A stretch of DNA of 64,000 nt from Gari tellinella (lineage: Eukaryota > Mollusca > Bivalvia > Cardiida > Psammobiidae), in the NCBI GenBank assembly GCA_922989275.2, contig OV277859.1, positions 82,704,198 through 82,768,197 on the forward strand. The letters run 5' to 3'. A model generated the notes under the pieces. The model was not told the origin of the DNA, did not search any database, and saw only the letters and a list, made by a program, of their open reading frames with translations. Positions 33,803 through 44,214 of the stretch are shown here, piece by piece. The position numbers and the translations under genes were made by a program. How positions within the stretch are numbered: position 1 is the first letter of the stretch; the number at the start of each line of letters is the position of its first letter.

Positions 33803-34320
33803 AACTGATAAGCCTCGGGCGGGGCCAATTTTGACCCGGGTCATAATTTGAACAATCTTCACAACATGATGCTACATATGAAATTTGGTTGTCCTAGGAT
33901 GTATAGTTATTGACAAGAAGATTTTTAAAGTTTCGACTCTAGTTGTCAATATTTTGTAAATACGGAAAATGACCACGCCCTCTGGCGGCCATGGTTTATT
34001 ACGGATAAAATATTTTGATAAATTTTTAAAGTATATCAATGGAGAAACATTTTGGTGAAAACCAAATTGAAATCGGACCAGTCATTTTTGAGAAGATATT
34101 GTATATCTAAATATTAGATTAGATGTAAGACTGATGGCCCCCACCCACTTTTTTTAACATTTTTTAAAGGTCACAACTACAGTATGTATCTGACCAAATT
34201 TGGTTAAAATTAGGCCATTGGTTTCAGAGAAGAAGTTATTTGAACAAATTGTGAACAATACTGTATGTCTCCCCACTGAAGTTGAGGAGACATTAAATTT
34301 ACCCTGCATTCAAAGAGTTT
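33803..34320 (+). repeat. Degenerate tandem-repeat-element sequence
   Basis: Blocks GGGCGGGGCCAATTTTGACC, GACAAGAAGATTTTTAAAG, CTCTGGCGGCCATGG and TTTCAGAGAAGAAG recur from both monomer types, out of normal order, without termini. It ends about 60 bp from the thioredoxin exon. Confidence 0.5.
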
Positions 34321-34382
34321 AAAAAGAGAATAATAGAATCTGAAGAAAATTCTATGACAGGGTTGCAGAAAAATATACTTAC

Positions 34383-34448
34383 CGAACCTTCATCCACATC
34401 TACTTTGATAAATACCACTGAGTCACTTTTGCATTCTTTTTCCATTGC
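34383..34448 (-). CDS. Thioredoxin, middle exon
   Basis: Minus strand: acceptor (catatgtttcag) before 34448 and donor (GTAAGT) after 34383. The 22 codons, phase 0 at both ends, read AMEKECKSDSVVFIKVDVDE plus GS. This is the second helix and third strand of the thioredoxin fold (the 'F.KVDVDE' strand), directly following the WCGPC exon. Spliced to 44044-43946 the frame continues without a break. The introns either side, about 9.5 and 16.8 kb, consist almost wholly of mobile elements. Splice sites are strong and there is no disabling change, so the gene is probably functional. Confidence 0.82.
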
Positions 34449-34499
34449 CTGAAACATATGTTTTTATATTTACTCTTCATTTTCAAACTAGATTCATTT

Positions 34500-34545
34500 G
34501 TAAAACAGTTTAGATCAGATTCAGGTCCTGAGACATGACTGACGT
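34500..34545. repeat. Half of a CAAACAGT-type hairpin
   Basis: GTAAAACAGTTTAGATCAGA and CTGACGTCTG are recognisable, but the opposite arm is missing. Confidence 0.45.
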
Positions 34546-34647
34546 CTGTGCAATTAGCCATCTTTCAGATATTTTAGATATACATCGATATTTCGAACTT
34601 GCTTAATTCAACATACCTTTTCAAAGTTGAAATGAAGTACAATCTAA

Positions 34648-34845
34648 GTTTAACCCTTCCCCCCATTGAAGAACCTTTTAGCACATTTAATTTATTCCTT
34701 TACAGAAGAAAATAATTTCAAATTTATATAGTCAAGAACATGTATTATTTTCTATATCCTACCAGATGGTAGCTTAAAGCAGATTAAAATAAAGCAGAAT
34801 GCATTTTAAGGTGCATTCAACTCTACTTTCAAACTGCGTGTCCAT
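34648..34845 (-). mobile_element. TTAA-type MITE truncated after its hairpin
   Basis: TTAA then CCCTTCCCCCCATTG at the left. Then come the TTTATATAGTCAAGAACATG and ATCCTACCAGATGGTAGCTT blocks known from 43425 in reverse. The AAAGCAGA...TTTCAAACTGCG hairpin (34775-34840) follows. The remaining third is absent and the Tc1 fragment begins. Confidence 0.65.
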
Positions 34846-34854
34846 CATGCGTCT

Positions 34855-34995
34855 CAAACTGTAAACCAGCTAACAAACGCCCTTGTTAGGGAGTGGAACA
34901 ACCTCCCAAATCAGCTAATACAACAATACGTCAACTCGATGAGAAGACGTATTGAAACACTCATTAGAGTCAGAGGTGGTCATAACAGGTATTAG
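34855..34995 (+). pseudogene. C-terminal fragment of a Tc1-like transposase
   Basis: 46 codons without a start run to TAG at 34993-34995: LTNALVREWNNLPNQLIQQY, then VNSMRRRIETLIRVRGGH and NRY. The 'EWN.[IL]P...I...V.SMRRR....I..RGGHT+Y' end is characteristic of the Tc1 transposase tail, after the last catalytic acid. The catalytic domain is absent; the fragment abuts the truncated MITE. It is too short and lacks a Met, so it is a relic. Confidence 0.85.
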
Positions 34996-35134
34996 CCTGC
35001 ATTGGAACTTTTTCCCCCACAAACCTGCAAACAATTTTAAGTTATAAACATTCAAAAGTAAAGCAATGCCAAAAGCACTTTGATGCTAAAATGAGTTTTG
35101 ACACCTATCTTACGTTTGACGTCATTTAACATTT

Positions 35135-35405
35135 TGACTAGGGATGGCAACGGTTAACCGTTCGAACGTCCGGTTATCGGTTAGAAAAATCTGTAACCGG
35201 TTAAGTGAAAAACAAAATAAAAAAGTTCAAATTCGTAGTTTTACAGCTAAATTTTCCATTAAAGTTTCTATATTTTACAAGGTATTTCGCTGGCAGACAG
35301 GCGGCGTTAATCTGTCAAGGTGTGAAGGAGATAGGCTTAGGGTGAGGGTGACAATTAACAATGTGATTGTAGCCATAAACAATCGGAACCTTACAGTTTG
35401 ATGTT
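35135..35405 (+). repeat. Possible hAT-type remnant (GGGATGGCAACGG start)
   Basis: TAGGGATGGCAACGGTTAAC followed by TTCGAACGTCCGGTTATCGG and ACCGGTTAAG resembles the end of several animal hAT-like repeats. An 85-codon frame covering it is probably chance, as no family resemblance is seen. The opposite end was not located. Confidence 0.3.
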
Positions 35406-35711
35406 TGTTTTGCTAATCCCCTAACGGTCCTTTCCCTCATTAACAGTACTAATTGAACTTTGTACTCTTCACGGCTGAAGAGTTAGTTGCGGGTCTATAA
35501 TCCGTCATTACATAATGTCTCGGTGCTTGTAAAAAATCACCCCGCCTTCTTATTGAGTAAAGGTTACATGTTTGTACAAGGTGTTGGAATTACTTGATTT
35601 GATTATTCAGTCATGCGACTTTGATTACTGCGAAAGTGTAATGTTTTTATTGGTCAGTTAGATAGTTGATTGACAGCTGAACTATGCCCCTTGATCTTCT
35701 ATAAAAAAATA

Positions 35712-36985
35712 AACAAGAGCCGCATGCGGCCCTAAATCGCTCACCTGGTATCCATGATTACGGTCATGTAAATCGACCAGTTATGATTAAGTTTTCACTT
35801 ATTCACCTCCACCTACTGGTGGCCATGTTGTTTGAGCTAGGAAGATTATTTGAAGAAAACTGGCAAAGGGTAACCCATGAATCATTATTTGTGTAAAATA
35901 ATTCTTAAATCAGACCAATAGTTTCAGAGAATTTTTTTTTAAAGTTTTTCTATACAGAAATATAAGGAAAACTTGTCCCACCCACTGGCGGCCATGTTTT
36001 TTAGATAACAAAATGATTTTAAGATATCTGGTAGAGGGTCATCAATTAACCATTTGTGTAAAATTATTTTGGATTTGAATCAGTAGTTTCAGAGAAGAAG
36101 ATTTTTAAAGTTTTTACTATACAGTAACATGCCCCACCCACTGGCGGCCATGTTTTTTAAGATAACAAAATGATTTTAAGAAATCTGGTAGAGGATCATC
36201 AATTGACCATTTCTGCAAAATTATTTTTAATTTGGACCAGTAGTTTCAGAGAAGAAGATTTTAAAAGTTTTTACTATACAGTAACATAAGGAAAATTTGC
36301 CCCACCCACTGGCGGCCATGTTTTTTTAGATAACAAAATGATTTTAAGAAATGTGGTAGAAGATCATCAATTGACCATTTGTATTAAATTATTTTTAATT
36401 TGAAACAGTAGTTTCAGAGAAGAAGATTTTTAAAGTTTTTACTATACAGTAACATAAGGAAATTTTACCCCACCCACTGGCGGCCATGTTTTTTTAGATA
36501 TCAAAATAATATTAAGAAATCTGGTAGAGGGTCACCCATGGATCATTTGCATAAAATTACTTTCAAATCGGACCACAAGTTTTTGACAAGAAGATTTTTT
36601 AAGTTTTCACTATATAGCCATATAAGGAAAATCTGCCCCACCCACTGGCGGCCATGTTTTTCAAGATAGGAAAATTATTTTAAGAAATCTGATAGAGGGT
36701 CACCAATGGCACATTTGGGTAAAATTATTTTCAATTCGGACCAGTAGTTTTTGACAAGAAGATTTTTAAAGTTTTTTCAATTGGTTGCCATGGCAACCAC
36801 AATTTCAATTGGATTACCTATATTTGAAGAAATCTGAGAGAGTACCCTACAAGGAACAATCCTATGAAGTTTTGATGAAATTGGCCCAGTGGTTTCCAAG
36901 AAGAAGATCTTTGAACAAAAAGTTTGACGACGGACGACTGACGACGGACACAGGGCGATCACAATAGCTCAGCCAGGTGAGCTAA
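35712..36985 (+). mobile_element. Tandem-repeat element (TGGCGGCCATG unit)
   Basis: 5' end: CAAGAGCCGCATGCGGCCC then CGCTCACCTGG. Six units of about 160-170 bp carry CCACCCACTGGCGGCCATG (about 35810, 35978, 36134, 36302, 36472, 36639). The unique 3' block has TTGGTTGCCATGGCAACC and GACGACGGACACAGG. The end hairpin is damaged (ATAGCTCAGCCAGGTGAGCT). Confidence 0.85.
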
Positions 36986-37046
36986 AAAGCAATCATCTTT
37001 AACAAGGTTAATCTTTCTCCCACCAAGCATGCTTGATTGACTTTTT

Positions 37047-37115
37047 CAAACAGTGTTGATCCAGATATGACGCCGAGTAACAGGGCGTCTTATCAGAAAC
37101 AAAACTGTTTAGAAC
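37047..37115. repeat. CAAACAGT-type hairpin
   Basis: CAAACAGTGTTGATCCAGAT with GACGCCGAG pairs with GGGCGTCTTATCAG and CAAAACTGTTT. Confidence 0.7.
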
Positions 37116-37156
37116 ACTAACTGAAGTTATTTCTACAGTTTAAGATCAATTTTAAC

Positions 37157-38538
37157 AAGAGAGCCTGAAGGCCCTGATATCGCTCACCATTTGTAATGAA
37201 GCCTGATAGCTTTACCTTTGAATTTCACCCTTTTTATTCTAAATCCATTCAAGTTTGTCCACCTACTCTATAGTATAGTAGAGTACATCAAAGCAGATAA
37301 CTAGAACCTAAACAATACTGAAATGAAGCCTTTTTCTAGCATTTCAAAGTATATCAAGGGCAGGTAACTATTGCCACAATGATAAGATTTCAACAATAAT
37401 TGCACTCCTTGGAGAACGTTTAGCTATATACTTTGTGTACAAGTATAATGAAAATCCATTGAAAACTGTAGTTGCAAGAGTGTAAACACTGTAAAATATG
37501 GCATTTTCAGCAATTCAAAGGTAGATAACTCTTGATCTATTTGTCCGATTTCAACCATAATTACCCTTTTTCGAACTCTTATGGTCATATACAATCTGGG
37601 CAAGTTTGAGAGAGCTTGGATAAATATTGTTGCCTCTAGAGGGTAAACACTGTTAAATATGTCATTTTCAGCAATTCAAAGGTAGATAACTCTTGACCTA
37701 TTGGTCCAATTACAACCATAATTCAACTTATCCGAAGTCTTATGGTAATATACAATCTAAGTAAGTTTGAGAAAGATTGGATAGAATTTGTGGCCTCTAG
37801 AGTGTAAAACCCCTTAAATATGGCATTTTCAGCAATGCAAAGGTAGATAACTCTCGACCTATTAGTCTGATTTCAACCATAATCAAACTCATCTGAACTC
37901 TTATAGTCATATATAATCTGAGCAAGTTTGAGATAGATTTGATAAAAATTGTGAACTCTAGAACGTAAACACCGTTAAATATGGCATTTTCAGCAATTCA
38001 AAGGTAGATAACTCTTGATCTATTTGTCCGATTTCAACCAAAATCAAACTCATCCGATCTCTTATGGTGATATACAATCTGATCAAGTTTTAGAAAGATT
38101 GGGTAAATATTGTGACCTCTTGAGTGTAAACACTGATAAATATGGCATTTTCAGCAATTCAAAGGTTGATAACTCTTGATCTATTTGTCCAATTTCAACC
38201 AAAATCGAACTCATCCGAACTCTTATGGTGATATACAATCTGGGCAAGTTTTAGAAAGATTGGGTAAATATTGTGGCCTCTAGAGTGTAAACACTGATAA
38301 ATATGGCATTTTCAGCAATTCAAAGGTTCATAACTCATGACCTAATTGTCCGATTAGAGCCATAATCGAACTCATCAGAACTCTTATGGCAATATACCAT
38401 CTGAGCAAGTTTGAGAAAAATTGGATAAAATTTGTGGCCTCTAGAGTGTAAACACTAATATTGTTGACGCCGCACGACGGACGACGGACATTCAAGGATT
38501 GCAAAAGCTCACCCTGAGCTAGCTCAGGTGAGCTAAAA
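37157..38538 (+). mobile_element. Complete tandem-repeat element (AGCCTGAAGGCCCT type)
   Basis: 5' end: CAAGAGAGCCTGAAGGCCCT then CGCTCACC. 3' end: AAAGCTCACCCTGAGCTAGC / TCAGGTGAGCTAAAAA after GACGGACGACGGACATTC. Six units at a ~161-bp step carry TTTTCAGCAATTCAAAGGT (37504, 37664, 37824, 37985, 38146, 38307). The best whole copy of this family in the window; compare 26831. Confidence 0.88.
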
Positions 38539-38657
38539 AACCTGTACTTGAAGAAAAAGCAGTAGGCATTTAATTATACAATGGCGAGATAAAGGTTAAA
38601 TAATGTGTTTATTTCTCATCTACGAGAATATACTATGCAGCATCGTGTTTCTGAATA

Positions 38658-38878
38658 ACAAGAGGGCCATGGCCCTTAATTCGCTCACCTGAGGTCATTG
38701 TGCCTTAGCGTGATAGACAAGACAACATTTTAATATAGCTGTAAATGGAATTATCTTCCAGACAAAAAAACCCATGACAAATTGGAATAACTTAAAAAAA
38801 TATTGTTGGCAGAGTTATGGCCCTTATCCATGACACTTCTTCTTATCAAGCTACATGTATTTCCATATGATTATTTAT
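38658..38878 (+). mobile_element. 5' fragment of a tandem-repeat element
   Basis: ACAAGAGGGCCATGGCCCTT then TTCGCTCACCTGAGGTC; it stops abruptly at 38878, where half of a MITE begins inside its hairpin. Confidence 0.7.
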
Positions 38879-39041
38879 TGCCCATTCTGCTTTACTTTCA
38901 ACCTGCTTTAAGTTATCATCTACTAAGATATAGATACCATTTCTTATATCTTACATTTTTATGACTGTATAAAGTGGAATTATTCTCTTTAGAAGAGGAA
39001 TAAATTAAATGCGTAAAAAGGCATATGTATGGGGTAATGGG
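38879..39041 (+). mobile_element. Half of a TTAA-type MITE, cut at its hairpin
   Basis: CATTCTGCTTTACTTTCAAC, CTGCTTTAAGTTATCATCTA and the end GTATGGGGTAATGGG, then TTAA (39042-39045), match the right half of 43425. The left half is missing. The similar half at 31990 is inverted relative to it. Confidence 0.7.
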
Positions 39042-39404
39042 TTAACATCAGTAGAACTGGAGTTATCTCAAAGACAAGAAAATATGACACTGGGAAATAA
39101 CTCAAAAATGACATTGACCTTTGCAGAACATGACCTAAGTTATAAAGTTTCTAACTTTAACAAAGTTATGGCTAAGATTAAAGTTGTTGACTGACCTAGT
39201 ATAGAGCAAATAGAACACTTTTATTGTGTCACCTGCATTAATAGCAGAGATAACCTCATATTATGTCACACGTACATAGATTAAGCCAATCGGAAGCCCC
39301 TCTTTCTACCCCATGACGGTGCAAGAGAAACCAGTATTGTACTGAATTGTGAAAAAACGATCCCAGAAGGCCACATTTTTCTCATATTGGACTCGGATCC
39401 AGAA

Positions 39405-39455
39405 AATCCATATTATTTTTGAATCCAGGTCAGACGCCACGTAACGCGGTTTGTC
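39405..39455. repeat. Half of a CAAACAGT-type hairpin
   Basis: GAATCCAGGTCAGACGCCAC then GTAACGCGG; the second arm is lost. Nearby GCAGTCGACAAATTTAAGCA suggests an old TTAA-type MITE. Confidence 0.4.
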
Positions 39456-39736
39456 ACTTGTAATTTTATTATATTATCAAAAGTCAACTTATATGTAACT
39501 TTCAGAAAAACAGCAGTCGACAAATTTAAGCAGATGGTATTGCAGCCATGAAAAGAGTTAGACATAATTTTCCTGTTTAGGGAACTGCGACAAGGGAAGG
39601 ACCGGTGTAGGGAGGGAACACTGTATTTTGTTTTTGGAAATTGCGAAGTCAAAAGCTAGGCTAGATCTAGAAGGAATAGGAAAAAAATGCATGTGGTTTC
39701 TTTTGTCATTTTATAATTTTATGGTGTGAAATAAAG

Positions 39737-39900
39737 AGGTAATTTAACAGTGTAGAGTACAATACTGAATTCAATTGGACTCGAACACAGCAGTCATAAT
39801 CCACATTGGACTCGGCTATCGCCTCGTCCAAATATGGTTATGACTGCTGTGTACTCGTCCAATAGAATTCAGTATTGTACTCAACACTGTTAAATAACCT
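39737..39900. mobile_element. 164-bp palindromic MITE
   Basis: AGGTAATTTAACAGTGTAGA is inverted at the right as CTGTTAAATAACCT. Almost the full length is self-complementary (AGTACAATACTGAATTC; CACAGCAGTCATAA; TTGGACTCGGC), with few mismatches. No relatives were seen in the window. Confidence 0.85.
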
Positions 39901-40235
39901 CATAGGATCACTCTTCCGTGGTCTGCCCGTCTGTTACGGTTTTTGAGTCACACTTTTCATTTTGAAATAAGACTGACGTGACGCGCGATGTTCGTACAAA
40001 GTGTAACATGACGTTAACGTAATAGTTAATAGCTTTTAAGAGCTTTCTGCATTTTAAAGCTATTAGTTTAGGTACTCTAATTAACGAAATGCGAAAACAT
40101 TCATCAATGGGAAGAAATTTCTCAAGAGCAAAACGATCTAGGACCGTGGCATCCATTCCTTTTGAGCTGCCAGTTAGAATCTATACCTCAAAAATCCGGA
40201 CACTTATATAGGTTGAAAAAGGGATGTAACGACAA

Positions 40236-40306
40236 ATGTTGGTACTGTGGATTGCGGTGGTGTTGCAGAGAGCTCTTATATGAGCTTTCTGTAATACCAC
40301 CGTGCT
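40236..40306. repeat. Hairpin related to the AAAGCAGG family
   Basis: ATTGCGGTGGTGTTGCAGAG pairs with TTTCTGTAATACCACCGTGC around AGCTCTTATATGAGCT. The apex resembles the AAGCTCC...GGAGCTT apex at 11648. Confidence 0.6.
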
Positions 40307-40567
40307 GCACTGGCGACCGACTGCCGGGGGACCACTTGTGTTTGTGTTCGGTTTTCTGAGGTGTTACTGTATTTCTGCAAAAGACTGTGGGAAAATTCTA
40401 CATTCCGATTAGCGTCATAATCATGACGTCATACTACGAGTATGTGCTCATTTTGATTGTTATGGCTGTGAAGTTGTGAACTTATACCGCATGCAATGCT
40501 CAGTCCACTTTTCCTTCGCGCTATTGTGAAAATAGGGAAACTGGCAGTTTTACTGCTATATGGCAGA

Positions 40568-40690
40568 TCTCCAGAAAAGGGGTACATGTATCTAAAAAAC
40601 TAAAATATTTATTTCTGCATTAAACCGTATGGTGTCGCAGCTCATTAGAGTCGTCTCTTCGAGACGATTCTGGTGGGTGGTTACACTAAG
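40568..40690 (+). mobile_element. Fragment of the CAGGG-type MITE family
   Basis: TCTCCAGAAAAGGGG, then AACTAAAATATTTATTTCTG, CCGTATGGTGTCGCAGCTCA and CGTCTCTTCGAGACGATTCT match 15270-15400 in order. The right terminus is not recognisable. Confidence 0.65.
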
Positions 40691-40927
40691 CACTGTGGGA
40701 TTTGGCTAAGTCTATTCTTATTTCATTTTTTTATAATTTTGGTAGACTATTACTTTTTATTTTCTTCATGTATTTCAACTTTCTTTTCTCTCTCCATGTT
40801 TCCATTTTATTTATTGAAGCTGAAACGAGTGTTCATACAAGACAAACATACATATACAACGAGCCCAAAATAACTCTAGACAACAACAATTGGAGCAAAG
40901 ATTCTCAAAATATTGTATTGCAGGGCG

Positions 40928-41035
40928 GTGTCCGGCAATAAACTCTTCCAGACATCGGTATTCGTAAGGTGCGAGCCATAGAAGGCTCACACCTCCCGAC
41001 GACCGATATCTGTTCAACGTAATGAGTGTTTATCG
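40928..41035. repeat. Hairpin around GGCTC
   Basis: CAGACATCGGTATTCGTAAG and GTGCGAGCC pair with GGCTCACACC and ACCGATATCTG. The outer words ATAAACTCTT and AATGAGTGTTTAT are weakly inverted. Just beyond, GAACAAGATAGTATCTTGTT at 41139 is another small palindrome. Confidence 0.65.
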
Positions 41036-41218
41036 TGTATTGTATAATCTCGATCTGTCATTCTCACGAAATTTGTAAACAACAGTGAATTTAATGGATG
41101 ATCTAGTGCAGGGATTCTGATTGGCCGATTAACTTGAGCGAACAAGATAGTATCTTGTTCCCTCAAGATAGTCCACGTCTGTGCTTGGCTGATTATCTTG
41201 TTCCCTCAAGTAAGTGTT

Positions 41219-41482
41219 TTTGTTTTCCCGGGTTAAAAAAAAAAAAAAGTCCGGAAAACTAACTTTTGTTTTCTAGGGTTTAAAAAAAAAAAAACTCCGG
41301 AAAACAAACTTTTGTTTTCTAGGGTTAAAACAAAAATATAAATAACCCTAGAAAACAAAAGTTTGTTTTCTAGGGTTAAAAAAAAAAAAAAGTCCCGAAA
41401 ACAAAAGTTTGTTTTCTAGGGTTAAAAAAAAAAAAAAGTCCCGAAAACAAAAGTTTGTTTTCTAGGGTTAATAAAAAAATAA
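41219..41482. repeat. Minisatellite, unit about 47 bp with TAGGGTTA and poly-A
   Basis: Five to six units of GTTTTCTAGGGTTAAAA plus a run of about 14 A, then GTCCCGAAAAC. One unit is inverted, giving a near palindrome at 41344-41378 (AACCCTAGAAAACAAA meeting its complement). Confidence 0.85.
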
Positions 41483-41484
41483 CT

Positions 41485-43130
41485 CATGATGTCACCTTAG
41501 TGCCACCGTATTCCCCCCCTCTGAAAAGTATGTTTTTTTCCCCCAATTTGAAAAAATTCCCCCTCATCTGAATTTTTGTCCTCCGAGTAAAGGCGCCATA
41601 ATTTACGCTATGCGGCCGTCATACAGTCCGAGTTTTAACGACCTGCGCGCGCCGAATTGGCTCTGTATCAATCGGGCCCATTTCTTATATCAACACTTCA
41701 GTCTAGCGAGCAACTGATCAGCTCTTACAGTCACCGATCACACATTTCTCCAGTCCGTGTTTCGTCAATTTCAATGAAATATCTTACTGGTGTGTAAACA
41801 AAAGGAATTACGATTTTTCTAAAATTTCCATTGAAATTACTTTATAAGATTTTGACTCACCAAAAACAGCAATTATACATCCTCCAATGCATTAAAATTG
41901 AATCTCCAGCCAAATCATAACACTTCCAATCACTCAAACAAAGTCCAATATCCGCCATTTTGTCAAATTTGACAAAAATGGCGTCCGTCACATTGAATGA
42001 GCATAGGCCTATGTAAGAATTAATTTGTTAAAGAAGAATTTTTTAGTAAGTTTGTATAAACACAGTGTAGGATTGAGTTAAATGTTAAATTAAGATAAAA
42101 TACAACTTGGCAAGATAATTGTTACTAAAAATAGAATCTGACACCGTAAGAACCACTTCACCATTAGAATCACCTTTACTAACTTAAAGACCTATAAGAA
42201 ATGATGCAGCTTGGATTTTTAAAGTGTAATGCAACAATACATGCATTCATGATTAATTTAGCAGTAATTCAAGGAAATTGTTCAAGATTAATTGTCCATG
42301 ATTAATTTAGCAATAATTGGAAATTATTAACATTGTCATATAATATTTACTGTTGTCTCCTATTCTCGTGTGGCTAAGCCTTAGAACATAGATAAAGCAC
42401 ATACATTGCTTTTAAGAATTCTTCTTTGTGGCTTAAAAAACAGTTGAAACGTCCAATAAAGTATAACATTCATAAAAATAAAAATAATATCTAGATCATT
42501 TCTACGTTTGAATACACCTCCCTGCATGATCCGAATCAGTCAAATGTTTCTCGTATTCTCGTGCCTTCTGATTGGTTGTCAACGTTTGTTGCTATGGAGG
42601 GGGTTAACTCTTCAGTTCAGCTAAGTGTTTTTAGAGTCACTTTAAATTTATCATATGGACAATTTCTGCGTCTGTGGCATCAATTTTTGTTTGTTTATTT
42701 ATTTTTAACTATACACTAGTATTAAATGAATTACAATATCCAACACGTTTTACATGTGAAAATTCGAAAAAGATAATTCAAATCCAATTGATGTTTTATT
42801 GGTCCTTACAACATTTTCCAACATAAATTTATCCGAGGAAAAGAGTTGATATACTTCTGGATGTCAGAAGTGTCAATTTAATGTTTTTGTAAGACACGAG
42901 ATTATGAGAAACCACGAGAATACGAGAATTGACGATTATTGTTGTAACTGTGTTTTCTTTAACTTAATTTGCTTTAAAATGACAATTTAGATCTAGTTGG
43001 ACAAGTTACAAAAAAGTCTGGCAAGTTCAGTTGGGACAGGAAGAGGTTTAAAGGCTAATCTATGAATATCCACGCTTAATTTAGATAAAAAATATTCAGA
43101 AAAAATTACCTAAAAATAATCCCAGAAATG
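41485..43130. other. Intergenic, no gene recognised
   Basis: A GC-richer stretch (41600-41700) and a CCGCCATTTTGTCAAATTTG palindrome (41954-41990) are visible. A CTCGTATTCTCGTG motif occurs near 42362, 42549 and inverted near 42915, perhaps the ends of an old element. Repeated GATTAATTTAGCA(G/A)TAATT at 42252 and 42303. Confidence 0.4.
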
Positions 43131-43424
43131 TCTCAGAAGCCACCTCCTGCAATGTAGATTTTAAAATTTTCTGGGGGAGGCCCCCGTACCCCCACCAATG
43201 AAAGGGGGATACCCCCTCTCATACTCTCCCCACTTGTGCCTTCGGCACTTGGTTCCCGCCTGCGGCGCTCAATATTTTCCCCTATCAAAGGGTAGTGACC
43301 ACCTTCCCCTATTTCCCAAAATAAGCCCTGCAATAACAATGCCGACAATGCCGCAGACACTAGAATGATGACAATAGCTCGTATTTCTTTTGAAACAGAT
43401 TTGCTAAAAAAAAAGTTCTGTTAA

Positions 43425-43668
43425 CCCTTTACCCCATAGCCTGTTTCCAGATTTGAAAATAGGTGACTATTTAAAGCAGGTTGAAAGTAAAGTAGAATGC
43501 GCCCTAAGGTGCATTCTGCTTTACTTTCAGCCTGCTTTAAGTTACCACCTACTATAATTAAGAAAATATTTCTTCTGATACATTTTCATGACTGTATAGA
43601 CTGGAACTATTTTCTTCCGCGGAGGATTAAACGGAATGCGCTAAAAGTCGCTTCTATAAGGTAAAGGG
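43425..43668. mobile_element. piggyBac-like MITE with AAAGCAGG hairpin
   Basis: TTAA (43421-43424) then CCCTTTACCCCATAGCC. The right end CTATAAGGTAAAGGG meets TTAA (43669-43672). The hairpin at 43468-43540 has TTTAAAGCAGGTTGAAAGTA arms and a GCGCCCTAAGGTGC apex. Best complete copy of the subfamily whose halves are at 31990, 34648 and 38879. Confidence 0.87.
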
Positions 43669-43682
43669 TTAAAGGAACAAGT

Positions 43683-43927
43683 CCATTATCCCATACCCTG
43701 TTTCTAATTTTGAAGACAGCTGACCACTGAAAGCAGGTCAAAAGTAAAGAGGAATGTGCCTTTATGCACATTTTCCTTAACTTTCAGCCTACATTAAGCT
43801 ACTTGCACCATATACATGAATATAGAAAATATTTTCTTATGATGCATATGCATGACTACAAGGTGGAAGTATTTTCTTCAGTGGATGAATAAAGGTGTGA
43901 AATGGTGTATTTATGGGGTAATGGATT
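43683..43927. mobile_element. Second, older copy of the same MITE
   Basis: TCCATTATCCCATACCCTG at the left and TATTTATGGGGTAATGGA at the right. The central hairpin GAAAGCAGGTCAAAAGTAAA / CTTAACTTTCAGCCTACATT has several mismatches. It sits between the first copy and the thioredoxin exon, near the exon's 3' splice donor. Confidence 0.75.
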
Positions 43928-43945
43928 TGACAAATAGAAGTTTAC

Positions 43946-44044
43946 CTCAAACTTTGGCCCAATCGTTTTGCATGGTCCACACCATGCGGCAGTGAAATCA
44001 ACTATCACCGTGTGTCCACTCCCTATGACTTGTTCAAACTCATC
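43946..44044 (-). CDS. Thioredoxin, active-site exon
   Basis: Minus strand: acceptor (cttctttttacag) before 44044, donor (GTAAAC) after 43946, 33 codons, phase 0. It reads DEFEQVIGSGHTVIVDFTAA then WCGPCKTIGPKFE. WCGPC is the redox dithiol of thioredoxin. 'V(I)VDF.A.WCGPCK...P.F' is the classic strand and helix around it, and DEF...I is the preceding helix. Thioredoxin reduces protein disulfides and is recycled by thioredoxin reductase, usually in the cytosol. With the exons at 34448-34383 and 17582-17517 this gives most of a ~105-residue protein. The first exon (start codon and first strand) should lie above 44044 and was not recognised; the LINEs at 44.2-48.1 kb occupy that intron. Confidence 0.9.
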
Positions 44045-44214
44045 CTGTAAAAAGAAGAAAAACAAGAGTAACACTCACAATATACACCTGTTGACAATTA
44101 ATTGGATTCTATGAAGGCCAACTACCAGGCTTGTAGCTAAATGTAATGAACAAGTAACGCAAAATGTTCTCAAGGAGTGTCCTGCATTGCTTGTGCTGTT
44201 GTGTATCACTCACT

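Noticed and set aside
41219..41482. Interstitial telomere
   Set aside because: Only single TAGGGTTA words per 47-bp unit; no TTAGGG runs.
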